Notes: generated by a model not told the origin, from the letters alone. DNA of 9,798 nucleotides from an uncultured Bacillota bacterium (GCA_937916565.1 CALFSR010000062.1:1-9798); one strand, 5' to 3'; numbered from the stretch's first letter, positions 1 to 6,624 are shown. Made by a program: numbers and translations.

Positions 1-701
1 TGCACCAGCGTGCGGGGCCTGCCGGCGCCGGGCACGGGCGGCGGCTCGATGATGGCGTTGGACGACACTTGGGGCAGCACGTGGTCCGCGGTGAACATCA
101 CCCTGCTCGGCTCATGGTACAGGCACACCTGGGCGCCCGCGTGCCCCGGCGTATGCAATACCCGCCACGTGCCGTCGCCTATCGCGAGGAGATCCCCGTC
201 CTGCAGCCACCGGTGGGGCTGTGCCCGCGGCTCGAGTTCCCCCAGCCGGCGCAGTCCCGCCAGGGCCGCCGGCAGCATGGAAGCCGGCATGCCGGCCTCG
301 GTCAGCCACGCTTCATAGAACCCGAGCCGGGCGGCCGGGTCGGCGCCAAAGAATGGCGCCGACCCCATATGGGCGACCACTTCGGCGTCCGGATTGTGCC
401 TCAAAAACCGATCGAGGCCGCCGTGATGATCCACGTGCGGATGGGTGATGACGATTTGCCGGATGTCCCCGGGCGCGACGCCGAGGGCCCGCAAATCGGA
501 TAGCAGCGCCGCTTCGCCCTCGTCGGTGTTGGGACCGGTGTCAATTAGCGTCAGGTGGCGTCCAAAGACCACGTACGCGTTGACAGGGCCGACCGGGTAA
601 GGCGTGGGGATTTCCAGGCGCGCGATGTGGTCCGGCAGGCGGGGCGGCGCGCCGGCACCCCGCCCACCCGTTGTCGGCGCATCGGCCGGAACTTGCGTCA
701 A
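1..701 (-). CDS. MBL-fold metallo-hydrolase, 3' end cut by window
   Basis: The visible 233 residues form the N-terminal part of a metallo-beta-lactamase-fold hydrolase, probably cytoplasmic. The zinc motif THPHVDHHGG gives ligands His87, His89, Asp91 and His92. HTPGHAG supplies His187 and FTADHVLP supplies Asp206. The last conserved His would lie beyond the window edge. An early LIDTGPN strand (residues 52-58) is typical of the fold. The start is TTG at 701-699, which overlaps the TGA stop of the acyl-CoA dehydrogenase (TTGA). It has a GGGAGG site 9 bases upstream and no better start nearby, so translation is probably coupled. Residues 1-22 are Pro/Gly/Ala-rich and may be a poorly conserved leader. 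Position at the end of a fatty-acid oxidation operon hints at an acyl-CoA or related thioester substrate, but the fold alone does not fix the substrate. Lactonase or glyoxalase-II-like activity is equally possible. Confidence 0.85.
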   Translation of the reverse strand, partial: MTQVPADAPTTGGRGAGAPPRLPDHIARLEIPTPYPVGPVNAYVVFGRHLTLIDTGPNTDEGEAALLSDLRALGVAPGDIRQIVITHPHVDHHGGLDRFLRHNPDAEVVAHMGSAPFFGADPAARLGFYEAWLTEAGMPASMLPAALAGLRRLGELEPRAQPHRWLQDGDLLAIGDGTWRVLHTPGHAGAQVCLYHEPSRVMFTADHVLPQVSSNAIIEPPPVPGAGRPRTLV

Positions 702-1870
702 GCCTTGGTGCCTCCCAGGTAGCTGCGGGCGATGACGACCCGTTGAATCTGGTTCGTGCCCTCGTAGATCTGGAGGATCTTCGCGTCGCGCATCATGCGC
801 TCCACCGGGTGATCCCGCATGACGCCGTAGCCGCCCAAAAGCTGGACCGCGTCGGTCGTCACCCGCATGGCCACATCGGTCGCAAACAGCTTGGCCATGG
901 CGGAGTAGCGGTTGGCCGTCACCAGGCGGGCACCACCCTTGCCCTCCTCCTCGATGCGGACCGCCGCCTGGTAGGTAAGTCCCCGGGCCGCCTCGATGGC
1001 GGTGGCCATGTCCGCCAACATGAACTGAACCCCCTGAAACGACGCCACAGGCTTGCCGAACTGCTCCCGCTCCTGAACGTAGTTGAGGGCGTACTCAAAG
1101 GCGCCTTCGGCCACCCCCAGCGCCTGCGCGGCGATGTTGGCCCGGGAGCGGTCCAGCGTCTTCATGGCAATCGCAAACCCTTCGCCTTCCTCCCCGAGCC
1201 GGTTGGCCGCGGGGATTCGGCAGTCCTCAAAGAACAGCTGCGCCGTATCCGACGCGTGCAGGCCCAGCTTTCCCTTCATGGGCACGGCGGTAAAACCCGG
1301 CGTCCCCTTCTCGACAAAGAAGGCCGAGATGCCTTTCGGCCCGCGGCTGTCGGGATCGGTGCGGGCAAACACCGTCACGCCGTCGGCGATGGAACCGTTG
1401 CTGATAAAAATCTTGCTGCCGTTGAGAACGTACTCGTCTCCCTCACGCCGGGCCCGCATCGTCATGCCGCCCGGATCCGAACCGGCCCCCGGCTCCGTCA
1501 GTCCAAAGGCCGCCAGCCACTCGCCCGTCGCGAACTTCGGCAGCCACCGGCGTTTCTGCTCCTCGCTGGCCCCCACCAAAATAGGCGTCAGGCCCAAGTC
1601 GTGCACGGCCACGAGGAGCGCCGCGCTGGCATCCACCTTGGACAGCTCCTCGACGACGAGCACCCGCGTCAGCGCCGAGGCCCCAATCCCGCCGTATTCC
1701 TCGGGGACCGGCAAGGCAAACAGCCCCGCCTCGGCGAAGACCCCGACCAGTTCCTCCGGAAACCGCTCCTCCTCGTCCCAGCGGGCCGCGTGCGGAGCGA
1801 TCTTCTCTTTCGCCAGTTCCCGCACCATGGCGACGATCTGCCGCTGCTCATCGTTGAGCAGGAAATCCAC
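698..1870 (-). CDS. Acyl-CoA dehydrogenase (short/medium-chain type)
   Basis: This 390-residue flavoenzyme oxidises acyl-CoA to trans-2-enoyl-CoA and passes two electrons to ETF. The length is typical of the short/medium-chain family. Visible signatures are the FAD/substrate segment GLTEPGAGSDPGG (residues 123-135), QEREQFGKPVASFQ (266-279) and the C-terminal LLGGYGVMRDHPVERMMRD (344-362). The catalytic base is Glu370 in IYEGTNQIQR. The start is GTG at 1870-1868 with AGGAGGG six bases upstream. The open frame continues upstream to 2062, but that part overlaps the preceding gene and has no family similarity. The gene lies 41 bases after the membrane Fe-S gene and overlaps the MBL gene by 4 bases. 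Its electron acceptor is most likely the EtfBA pair of the same operon. Chain-length preference cannot be read with certainty; it resembles butyryl-CoA dehydrogenases. Confidence 0.95.
   Translation of the reverse strand: MDFLLNDEQRQIVAMVRELAKEKIAPHAARWDEEERFPEELVGVFAEAGLFALPVPEEYGGIGASALTRVLVVEELSKVDASAALLVAVHDLGLTPILVGASEEQKRRWLPKFATGEWLAAFGLTEPGAGSDPGGMTMRARREGDEYVLNGSKIFISNGSIADGVTVFARTDPDSRGPKGISAFFVEKGTPGFTAVPMKGKLGLHASDTAQLFFEDCRIPAANRLGEEGEGFAIAMKTLDRSRANIAAQALGVAEGAFEYALNYVQEREQFGKPVASFQGVQFMLADMATAIEAARGLTYQAAVRIEEEGKGGARLVTANRYSAMAKLFATDVAMRVTTDAVQLLGGYGVMRDHPVERMMRDAKILQIYEGTNQIQRVVIARSYLGGTKA
711..716 (-). promoter_or_regulatory. Ribosome binding site for the TTG-started MBL hydrolase
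   Basis: GGGAGG on the minus strand lies 9 bases before TTG (701-699), inside the last codons of the acyl-CoA dehydrogenase. It decides the unusual start, which otherwise would be hard to place because no ATG or GTG lies in frame before the conserved MBL core. Confidence 0.7.
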
Positions 1871-1876
1871 GCTGCT

Positions 1877-1883
1877 CCCTCCT
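1877..1883 (-). promoter_or_regulatory. Ribosome binding site fixing the acyl-CoA dehydrogenase start
   Basis: AGGAGGG on the minus strand lies 6 bases upstream of GTG at 1870. It supports this start over the longer open frame that runs into the neighbouring gene. Confidence 0.75.
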
Positions 1884-1911
1884 CGGCTGTGCGATCCTCG
1901 GCGCCCGTGCT

Positions 1912-3960
1912 TTAGCCCGCGGCGCTCGCCGGGGCCGCAGCCTCCGCCAGCGCCTCCGCGACGAGCTCCGCGAGATCCCGCGTCGCCACGGGCCGCTCGG
2001 CTCCCTGCTCGGTGGCGACGGTGTTGAGCCCGTCCTCCATCATGAGCATGCAGAACGGGCACGCGGTGCAGACGGTTTCCGCGCCCGTGGCGGCCACCTC
2101 CCGGGCGCGCTCGACGTTGATGCGCTTGCCCGGCTCGTCATCCATCCAGTAGCGGCCGCCGCCCGCGCCGCAGCAGAAGCCCTTTTGCCGCGACCGCTCC
2201 ATCTCCACCCGCTCGGCGCCCAATGCGTCCACCACCGCCCGGGGTGCGTCGTACTCCTTGTTGTAACGACCCAGGTAGCAGGGGTCATGGTAGGTAACCT
2301 TCTCGAGCCGGCCGGGCTGGATGGGAAGCCGGCCGCGATCGATGAGATCCTTGATCAGCTGGGTGTGGTGGATGACCTCGTACTCCCCGCCGAAGTCGGG
2401 GTACTCGTTCTTGATGGTGTTGAAGCAGTGCGGGCACGTGGTGACGATCTTCCTCACGCCGTAGTTGTTGAAAGTCTCGATGTTTTGCCGCGCCATCATC
2501 TCATACAGGTACTCGTTGCCGATACGGCGCGCCGGGTCGCCCGTGCACGTCTCCTCTTCGCCCAGCACGGCGAAGTCGAGCCCCGCGGCGTGCATGATCT
2601 TGGCCATGGCCCGTGCGATCTTCTGCGCCCGCTCGTTGAACGCCACCGCGCACCCGACCCAGAACAGGTACTCCGCCTGCCCCACGTCAGCCAGTTCGCG
2701 CACGTAGGGCAAGTCCGCATACCAATCCCGCCGCGACGCCTGCGCGCCCCGGAACGGGTGGCCGCGGTCTTCGATGCCCTGAACGGCCGCCTGGGCGGTT
2801 TCCGGAAACTCGGACTCCTCCATCACCTGGAAACGCCGCAGGTCGACGATTTTCGCCACGTGCTCGATCTCGACCGGGCAGTTGGTGACGCAGGCGTGAC
2901 ACGTCGTGCAAGCCCACAAGGTTTCCGGGTCGATGGAAGTGCCGATGATAGGCTGCGGCTCCAGTTCCCGCTTCGACCAGGGCGTCCCGCCGATCTCCTC
3001 GCTCAGCTGCCGCCGCATGTCGAGGATGAGCATCTTGGGATTGAGGGGCTTGCCGACGGCATACGCCGGACATACCGCCTGGCAGCGGCCGCACTCGGTA
3101 CAGGCGTCCAGGTCGAGCAAGTCCTTCCAGTCGAAGTCCCGCAGCGTCTTGACGCCGAGCACCTCGGTCTTTTCCATGTCGATGGGCTCAAGCCGCCCCG
3201 CAGGCTTGAGGTTTCGGGTGAAGATGCTGGCCGGCGAGGTGAAGATGTGCATCATCTTGCTGAAGGGAATGTAGCCGATGAACACGTACGAGACGAGCAT
3301 GTGGAACCACCAGAGGAAGCGGTGAACGGCCAGCTGCGTCCCGTATTCGCTTACGCCGAGGGCGACAAGGCCGCGGCCGACGGCAAGCCCCACCGGGCTC
3401 CAGGAAGCCCACGGGTCGCTGGTGGCCACCAAACGCAGACCTTCCACGAGAAACCCAGTAACGATGACCGCCAGCAAGGACACGAGGAAGAACCCGTCCT
3501 GCCACAGGCCGTGGGTCAGGCGGGGAACTCTCACGACGTAGCGCCGCCAGAGGGCGATCAGGAGCCCAATGACCGCCCCGACACCGAAAATGTCCAGGAT
3601 GAGCGACTGGAAGATGAGGTAAAACCAGCCCTGCATGATGGGGATGCGCAGGTCGGCCTGGATAAAGACGACGGTCGTGCCGATGAACAGGATGACGAAA
3701 CCCCACGAGATCAAGATGTGGAACAGGCCCGCCTGCCGGTCGCCCGCCCGCAACTGCTCCTGGCCGACGGCGTCGGCAAAAAAGCCCCGGAGCCGCTCCC
3801 GCCAGTTGTCCGTCCGCTCGACGGGCTTGCCCGTGCGCCAGCGCCGGACGTGATTCCAGACGCCCAAGGCAAACGCGGCCGCCATGGGAAGCAGCAGGGC
3901 GTACGTCATCCAGATATGCCGTATATTCCAAAATATCTCTCGAGTGGGGGTCTCCTGCAT
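1912..3960 (-). CDS. Membrane Fe-S/haem b ETF:menaquinone oxidoreductase-type protein
   Basis: This 682-residue protein fuses a NarI-like membrane domain to an HdrD/GlpC-like Fe-S domain. About five hydrophobic helices lie near residues 18-35, 80-101, 112-137, 155-173 and 218-232. His81, His213, His220 and His238 are candidate haem b ligands. Two [4Fe-4S] motifs follow: Cys287/290/293/297 and Cys351/354/357/361. Two CCG-type domains come next. The first has Cys437, Cys472 (ETCTGDPARR) and Cys509/512; the second has Cys561, the Cys596-Cys597 pair (FCCGAGGG) and Cys631/634/637. This architecture is that of the DUF224 family, members of which were described as EMO, carrying electrons from EtfAB to menaquinone in anaerobic fatty-acid degraders. 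Location between etfA and an acyl-CoA dehydrogenase supports that role. The ATG at 3960 has GGAG six bases upstream; the open frame further upstream only reads through the gap and etfA out of frame. A heterodisulfide-reductase-like role is less likely here. Confidence 0.88.
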   Translation of the reverse strand: MQETPTREIFWNIRHIWMTYALLLPMAAAFALGVWNHVRRWRTGKPVERTDNWRERLRGFFADAVGQEQLRAGDRQAGLFHILISWGFVILFIGTTVVFIQADLRIPIMQGWFYLIFQSLILDIFGVGAVIGLLIALWRRYVVRVPRLTHGLWQDGFFLVSLLAVIVTGFLVEGLRLVATSDPWASWSPVGLAVGRGLVALGVSEYGTQLAVHRFLWWFHMLVSYVFIGYIPFSKMMHIFTSPASIFTRNLKPAGRLEPIDMEKTEVLGVKTLRDFDWKDLLDLDACTECGRCQAVCPAYAVGKPLNPKMLILDMRRQLSEEIGGTPWSKRELEPQPIIGTSIDPETLWACTTCHACVTNCPVEIEHVAKIVDLRRFQVMEESEFPETAQAAVQGIEDRGHPFRGAQASRRDWYADLPYVRELADVGQAEYLFWVGCAVAFNERAQKIARAMAKIMHAAGLDFAVLGEEETCTGDPARRIGNEYLYEMMARQNIETFNNYGVRKIVTTCPHCFNTIKNEYPDFGGEYEVIHHTQLIKDLIDRGRLPIQPGRLEKVTYHDPCYLGRYNKEYDAPRAVVDALGAERVEMERSRQKGFCCGAGGGRYWMDDEPGKRINVERAREVAATGAETVCTACPFCMLMMEDGLNTVATEQGAERPVATRDLAELVAEALAEAAAPASAAG

Positions 3961-4051
3961 CGTGCGCTCCACTCCCCGGGCGTCCCCCTCCCGCCCGCCG
4001 GGCCGCCGCATCTGGCAGCGCTTCCGGCCGGGCCTGAGAGGGATGTGGTGA

Positions 4052-4079
4052 GCCCGGGCGGCCTGCAAGCCGCCCGGGC
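4052..4079. repeat. Perfect 11-bp GC hairpin between etfA and the membrane Fe-S gene
   Basis: Arms 4052-4062 (GCCCGGGCGGC) and 4069-4079 (GCCGCCCGGGC) are exact inverted copies around a 6-base loop. All stem pairs are G-C. It sits in the 140-base gap 3961-4100, the only large gap inside the leftward operon. Neither strand has a T-run after the stem (TCACCAC on the minus strand, GAAGCG on the plus strand), so it is not a standard intrinsic terminator. It could stabilise the upstream etfBA message or cause partial termination, lowering expression of the membrane protein relative to the soluble ETF. The rest of this gap holds only GC-rich sequence and the ribosome binding site of the next gene. 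Confidence 0.7.
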
Positions 4080-4100
4080 GAAGCGAACAGCGGGAGGGCC

Positions 4101-5078
4101 TCAGGCGCCCTTGATGCGGCGCAACTCCGCCAGAAATGACGGCAGGACGTCCTTGTAGTCGCCGACGACGCCGATGTGGGCGACGCGGAAAATGGGCGCC
4201 TCGGGATCTTTGTTGATGGCCACGATTGTCTTGGACCCGGACATGCCGGCTACATGCTGGCTCGCGCCCGAGATGCCCACGGCGATATAGAGATCCGGCG
4301 CCACCGATTTGCCGGTCTGGCCCACTTGATGCGCCGGGGAGATCCACCCTGCGTCGACCGCGGCCAGCGACGCTCCAACGGCGCCGCCGAGGAGCTGTGC
4401 GATCTCCTCAAGCTGCGCAAAGGGCTCCGGCCCCCCAAGGCCCCGGCCGCCGGACACGACGACGGGGGCGTCCTCGAGGCGGACCCGGCCCGAACTCTCC
4501 TCACGCTTGCGCTCAATAACCCGCACGGGGCCGGCAGCCACCTGCACGGCCACCTCCTCCACGGACCCCGAGCGTCCCGCCTCGGGCGCCGGTGCCTCCA
4601 TGGCCCGCGCCCGCACGAGGGCAACCTGCACCGCGGTCTTGGCAGCAAGCCGCGCCATCGCCTTGCCGCCGTACACCGGCTTCGTCATGACGAAGCGGCC
4701 GGCTTCGTAATCGACGGCAACGCAGTCGGTCACAAGCCCCGCGCCGAGCCGGTGGGCCAGCCGGGGTGCAACCTCCCATCCGAGCCGGTCGCCGGGCACG
4801 AGCACCAGCGCCTCGCCTGCCCGATCGCACACCGCCTTGGCCGCGGCTACGTAAGCGTCGGCGTCGGCCTCCCGTAAGGCCGGGTGATCCACCGTCAGGA
4901 CCCGATCCGCTCCGCACTGGACCATGCCTTGGGCGGCGCTCGCCGCCGCGCCCAAGGCGCCCGCGATGACCTGGCCGCCGCTTTGATCCGCAAGCCGGCG
5001 CGCGCCGCCGAGCAGCTCCCGCACGGCCGCCGAAGGGGTTTGCCCGTCGCCTCCCCAGCCAATGACCACGATGTTCAT
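4101..5078 (-). CDS. etfA: Electron transfer flavoprotein alpha subunit
   Basis: EtfA pairs with EtfB and carries the FAD that takes electrons from acyl-CoA dehydrogenases. The 325-residue length is standard. The N-terminal Rossmann-like domain covers about residues 1-190. The C-terminal FAD domain shows VVSGGRGLGG (207-216), VDAGWISPAHQVGQTGKSVAPDLY (241-264), GISGASQHVAGM (268-279), SKTIVAINKDPEAPIF (282-297) and IGVVGD (302-307). Most flavin-contacting residues are present: Ser237, Thr255 in QTGK and His275. The residue after Ser237 is Leu238 (codon CTG); human, Methylophilus and Bacillus EtfA have Arg in this ASR motif (human Arg249). The ATG at 5078 follows the etfB stop by one base. An AAGGTGAT ribosome site lies inside the etfB end, so the two subunits are coupled and made in balance. 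It is the likely redox partner of the adjacent dehydrogenase and membrane Fe-S protein. Confidence 0.96.
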   Translation of the reverse strand: MNIVVIGWGGDGQTPSAAVRELLGGARRLADQSGGQVIAGALGAAASAAQGMVQCGADRVLTVDHPALREADADAYVAAAKAVCDRAGEALVLVPGDRLGWEVAPRLAHRLGAGLVTDCVAVDYEAGRFVMTKPVYGGKAMARLAAKTAVQVALVRARAMEAPAPEAGRSGSVEEVAVQVAAGPVRVIERKREESSGRVRLEDAPVVVSGGRGLGGPEPFAQLEEIAQLLGGAVGASLAAVDAGWISPAHQVGQTGKSVAPDLYIAVGISGASQHVAGMSGSKTIVAINKDPEAPIFRVAHIGVVGDYKDVLPSFLAELRRIKGA

Positions 5079-5079
5079 C

Positions 5080-5880
5080 TCAGATCACCTTCCGCTCCAC
5101 AAGCTTGCGGGCCAGGTTCGCGCCCTTCTCGGCCCCGTTCTCGCCTTCGATGAACTCGCACTCTGACTTCACTTCGGGGATGAACAGATCCAGCACTTCC
5201 AAGCGGTTGGCCGCCTCGCCGGACTCATCCGGGCCAAGGCCGAGATCCGCCGCGCCGTACGTCGTGATCGGCTTGCGGTTGGCCATCATGATGTCCTTGA
5301 CCTTGGGCAGCCGCGGGACGTTGTCGGTGGCGTTGGTGATGCTGGCTACACAGGGCCGGGGCGCCTCCACCACCACGATGCCGCCGTCGGCTTCGCGCTC
5401 AAGCCGCAGGCCCGCGCCCTGGGCGTCGAGGCGGGGCACAAAGGGGACGAAGGGCATCTTGAGCTCCTCCGCGAGCAGAGCACCCACCTGGCCGAAGTCC
5501 CACTCGCCGGATTGCCGCCCGGTGAGGACAAGATCCACGCCACCGAGCTTGCGGATGGCCGCAGCCAGGATGCGCGCGGTCACCGACGGCTCGTTGGCTG
5601 CAAATTGGCTCTCGTCGATGAGCACGGCCGCGTCCGCCCCCATGGCGAGCGCCCTTCGCAGAGCGTCCTTGGCCTTGTCCGTGCCCAGCGTCAGCACGGT
5701 GACCTGCCCGCCGTGGCGCTCCTTGAGCTGGATGGCGACCTCCAGGGCGTTGAGGTCAAAGGGGCCGATGACCATGGAGGCGCCGCCGGCGTCCGCCACC
5801 TTTCGCTCCCGGTCGATCTTAAACGCCCGGGGCGAGATCTCGGGGTCCAGGATCTGCTTCACACAGACTGCGATGTGCAT
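5080..5880 (-). CDS. etfB: Electron transfer flavoprotein beta subunit
   Basis: EtfB is the partner of EtfA; the 266-residue length fits the family. Seen are the N-terminal IAVCVKQILDPE (3-14), GPFDLNALEVAIQLKE (39-54), TVLTLGTDKAKDALRRALAMGAD (61-83) and LTGRQSGEWDFGQVG (119-133). A docking-loop region follows, with NVPRLPKVKDIMMANRKP (187-204). The nucleotide-loop motif GRQSGEWDFGQVG differs from the IDGDTAQVG-type motif of electron-bifurcating ETFs and from the AIDDDxxQTG of the human type, so this looks like a separate non-bifurcating ETF group. In the docking loop an Asp stands three residues before the PR pair, where human EtfB has the partner-anchoring Leu195. The ATG at 5880 has AGGAGG eight bases upstream, inside the tetR end, and starts one base after the tetR stop. 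Confidence 0.96.
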   Translation of the reverse strand: MHIAVCVKQILDPEISPRAFKIDRERKVADAGGASMVIGPFDLNALEVAIQLKERHGGQVTVLTLGTDKAKDALRRALAMGADAAVLIDESQFAANEPSVTARILAAAIRKLGGVDLVLTGRQSGEWDFGQVGALLAEELKMPFVPFVPRLDAQGAGLRLEREADGGIVVVEAPRPCVASITNATDNVPRLPKVKDIMMANRKPITTYGAADLGLGPDESGEAANRLEVLDLFIPEVKSECEFIEGENGAEKGANLARKLVERKVI

Positions 5881-5881
5881 C

Positions 5882-6472
5882 CTACCGTCCTCCTTCGTTG
5901 AGCAACCCCTTCAACAGTACTTCGAGAAACAGTTCCGTTATTTCCTGCGGCGACATGCGGCCCGCGGAGGAGTACCACTGGGAGAGCCAGTTGCACGCGC
6001 CAAGGATTAACAGGCCGGCCACCGCCGGATCGACAGCCTTGAACTCGCCCGACTCCACCCCTTGACGCACGATGGCCTCGAAGCGGATCCGGTAGGCGCG
6101 GTTGGTGGCGCGCACCGCCTGGCGCAAGTGCTCGGGCAGCGACTCCACCTCCCGGAGATAAAGGGCAAACATGTCCGCATGGTCGATGATGGCCTGCAGG
6201 TGGGCGGCAATGGCCAACCGGAGCCGATCGCGCGCGCTTCCGGGACTGGCTGCAATCTCCTCGAGCCGCCGGGCATGGGCGGCGATGGTGTACTGATAAG
6301 CGGGCACCAGAAGGTCCTGCTTGGACTTGACGTAGTGGTAGAGGCTCGCCTTCCGCAATCCCATGGCGTCCGCGATGTCCTGCATGGACGTGGCGCGGTA
6401 GCCCTTCTCGCGGAACAGGCGCAGTGCGGTTTCCAGAAGCTCCTCGTAGCGGCCTCGGCCAGGCCGGCGCAT
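5882..6472 (-). CDS. TetR-family regulator, FadR/KstR2-like
   Basis: This 196-residue repressor has an N-terminal DNA-binding domain. It begins at about residue 8 (RYEELLETALRLFREKGY), and the helix-turn-helix is TSMQDIADAMGLRKASLYHYVKSK (28-51). The ligand domain ends with NWLSQWYSSAGRMSPQEI (161-178), a pattern typical of regulators of fatty-acid and CoA-ester catabolism (FadR of Bacillus/Thermus, PaaR, KstR2). Acyl-CoA is the likely inducer. It is the first gene of the leftward operon and its TAG stop is one base before etfB, so repressor and ETF are co-transcribed. A palindrome at 6497-6516, just after the promoter and 25 bases before the ATG, is the probable autoregulatory operator. The start ATG at 6472 has a G-rich site (GGGGGTGG) nine bases upstream. 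The exact ligand is not known from sequence. Confidence 0.92.
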   Translation of the reverse strand: MRRPGRGRYEELLETALRLFREKGYRATSMQDIADAMGLRKASLYHYVKSKQDLLVPAYQYTIAAHARRLEEIAASPGSARDRLRLAIAAHLQAIIDHADMFALYLREVESLPEHLRQAVRATNRAYRIRFEAIVRQGVESGEFKAVDPAVAGLLILGACNWLSQWYSSAGRMSPQEITELFLEVLLKGLLNEGGR

Positions 6473-6496
6473 GGTCAGGCCACCCCCGGCAACGTG

Positions 6497-6516
6497 CCTA
6501 CCGACCGATTGGTAGG
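6497..6516. promoter_or_regulatory. Probable TetR/FadR-like operator palindrome
   Basis: The 20-base site has exact arms CCTACC / GGTAGG and pairs at 16 of 20 positions, giving the pattern CCTACCnAnCGnTnGGTAGG. Size and symmetry match TetR dimer sites. It begins about ten bases downstream of the -10 box of the leftward promoter and ends 25 bases before the tetR ATG, so a bound dimer should block transcription of the tetR-etf operon. No second clear copy was found in the window. Confidence 0.65.
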
Positions 6517-6525
6517 TGCGCGTTC

Positions 6526-6554
6526 AGTTTATGAGAAGTCGAAAGGATTGTCAA
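6526..6554 (-). promoter_or_regulatory. Sigma-A-type promoter of the tetR-etfBA operon
   Basis: On the minus strand a perfect -35 box TTGACA (6554-6549) is followed by a 17-base spacer and a -10 box TAAACT (6531-6526). The predicted start of transcription falls near 6519, directly before the operator palindrome, leaving a short leader of about 47 bases before the tetR ATG. Confidence 0.75.
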
Positions 6555-6581
6555 CCGAAGGCACGAACTATAGCTTATAAC
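6548..6581 (+). promoter_or_regulatory. Weak candidate promoter for the two acyl-CoA synthetases
   Basis: On the plus strand TTGTCA (6548-6553) is followed after 15 bases by TATAGC (6569-6574), with a second A+T-rich hexamer TATAAC at 6576-6581. The spacing is short for the first pair and too long (22) for the second, so the exact boxes are uncertain. This is still the only A+T-rich stretch upstream of the synthetase gene. It overlaps the -35 box of the leftward promoter. Confidence 0.35.
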
Positions 6582-6612
6582 AGTGACGCCGCAAATCCTT
6601 TAGGTCGCGCCG

Positions 6613-6624
6613 CCGCGCCCGGGC
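6613..6624 (+). repeat. 12-base repeat upstream of first synthetase (copy 1)
   Basis: CCGCGCCCGGGC ends 28 bases before the GTG of the FAA1-type gene, just upstream of its ribosome binding site. An identical copy is found at 8535-8546. The function is unknown; chance in GC-rich DNA is possible. Confidence 0.4.

Noticed and set aside
671..1915. A 414-codon open frame on the plus strand opposite the acyl-CoA dehydrogenase
   Set aside because: It is a shadow of the dehydrogenase codons with no domain or ribosome site.
1871..2062. An N-terminal extension of 64 residues for the acyl-CoA dehydrogenase
   Set aside because: It is Arg/Gly-rich, overlaps the membrane protein gene, and the GTG at 1870 has a strong ribosome site right where family similarity begins.
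4034..4039. CTGAGA, resembling part of a TPP riboswitch
   Set aside because: It is on the plus strand, opposite to the genes, and lacks the other conserved thi-box segments.
4052..4079. The hairpin as an intrinsic terminator
   Set aside because: There is no T-run after the stem on either strand, and the flanking genes form one functional set.
2185..4158. A 657-codon open frame on the plus strand opposite the membrane Fe-S gene
   Set aside because: It lies antisense to a gene with clear Cys motifs and helices. Its translation is His/Arg/Pro/Asp-rich with no recognisable domain. Long antisense frames are expected in such GC-rich DNA.
3961..4347. An N-terminal extension of 129 residues for the membrane Fe-S protein
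   Set aside because: It reads the gap and the end of etfA out of frame. The first membrane helix directly follows the ATG at 3960.
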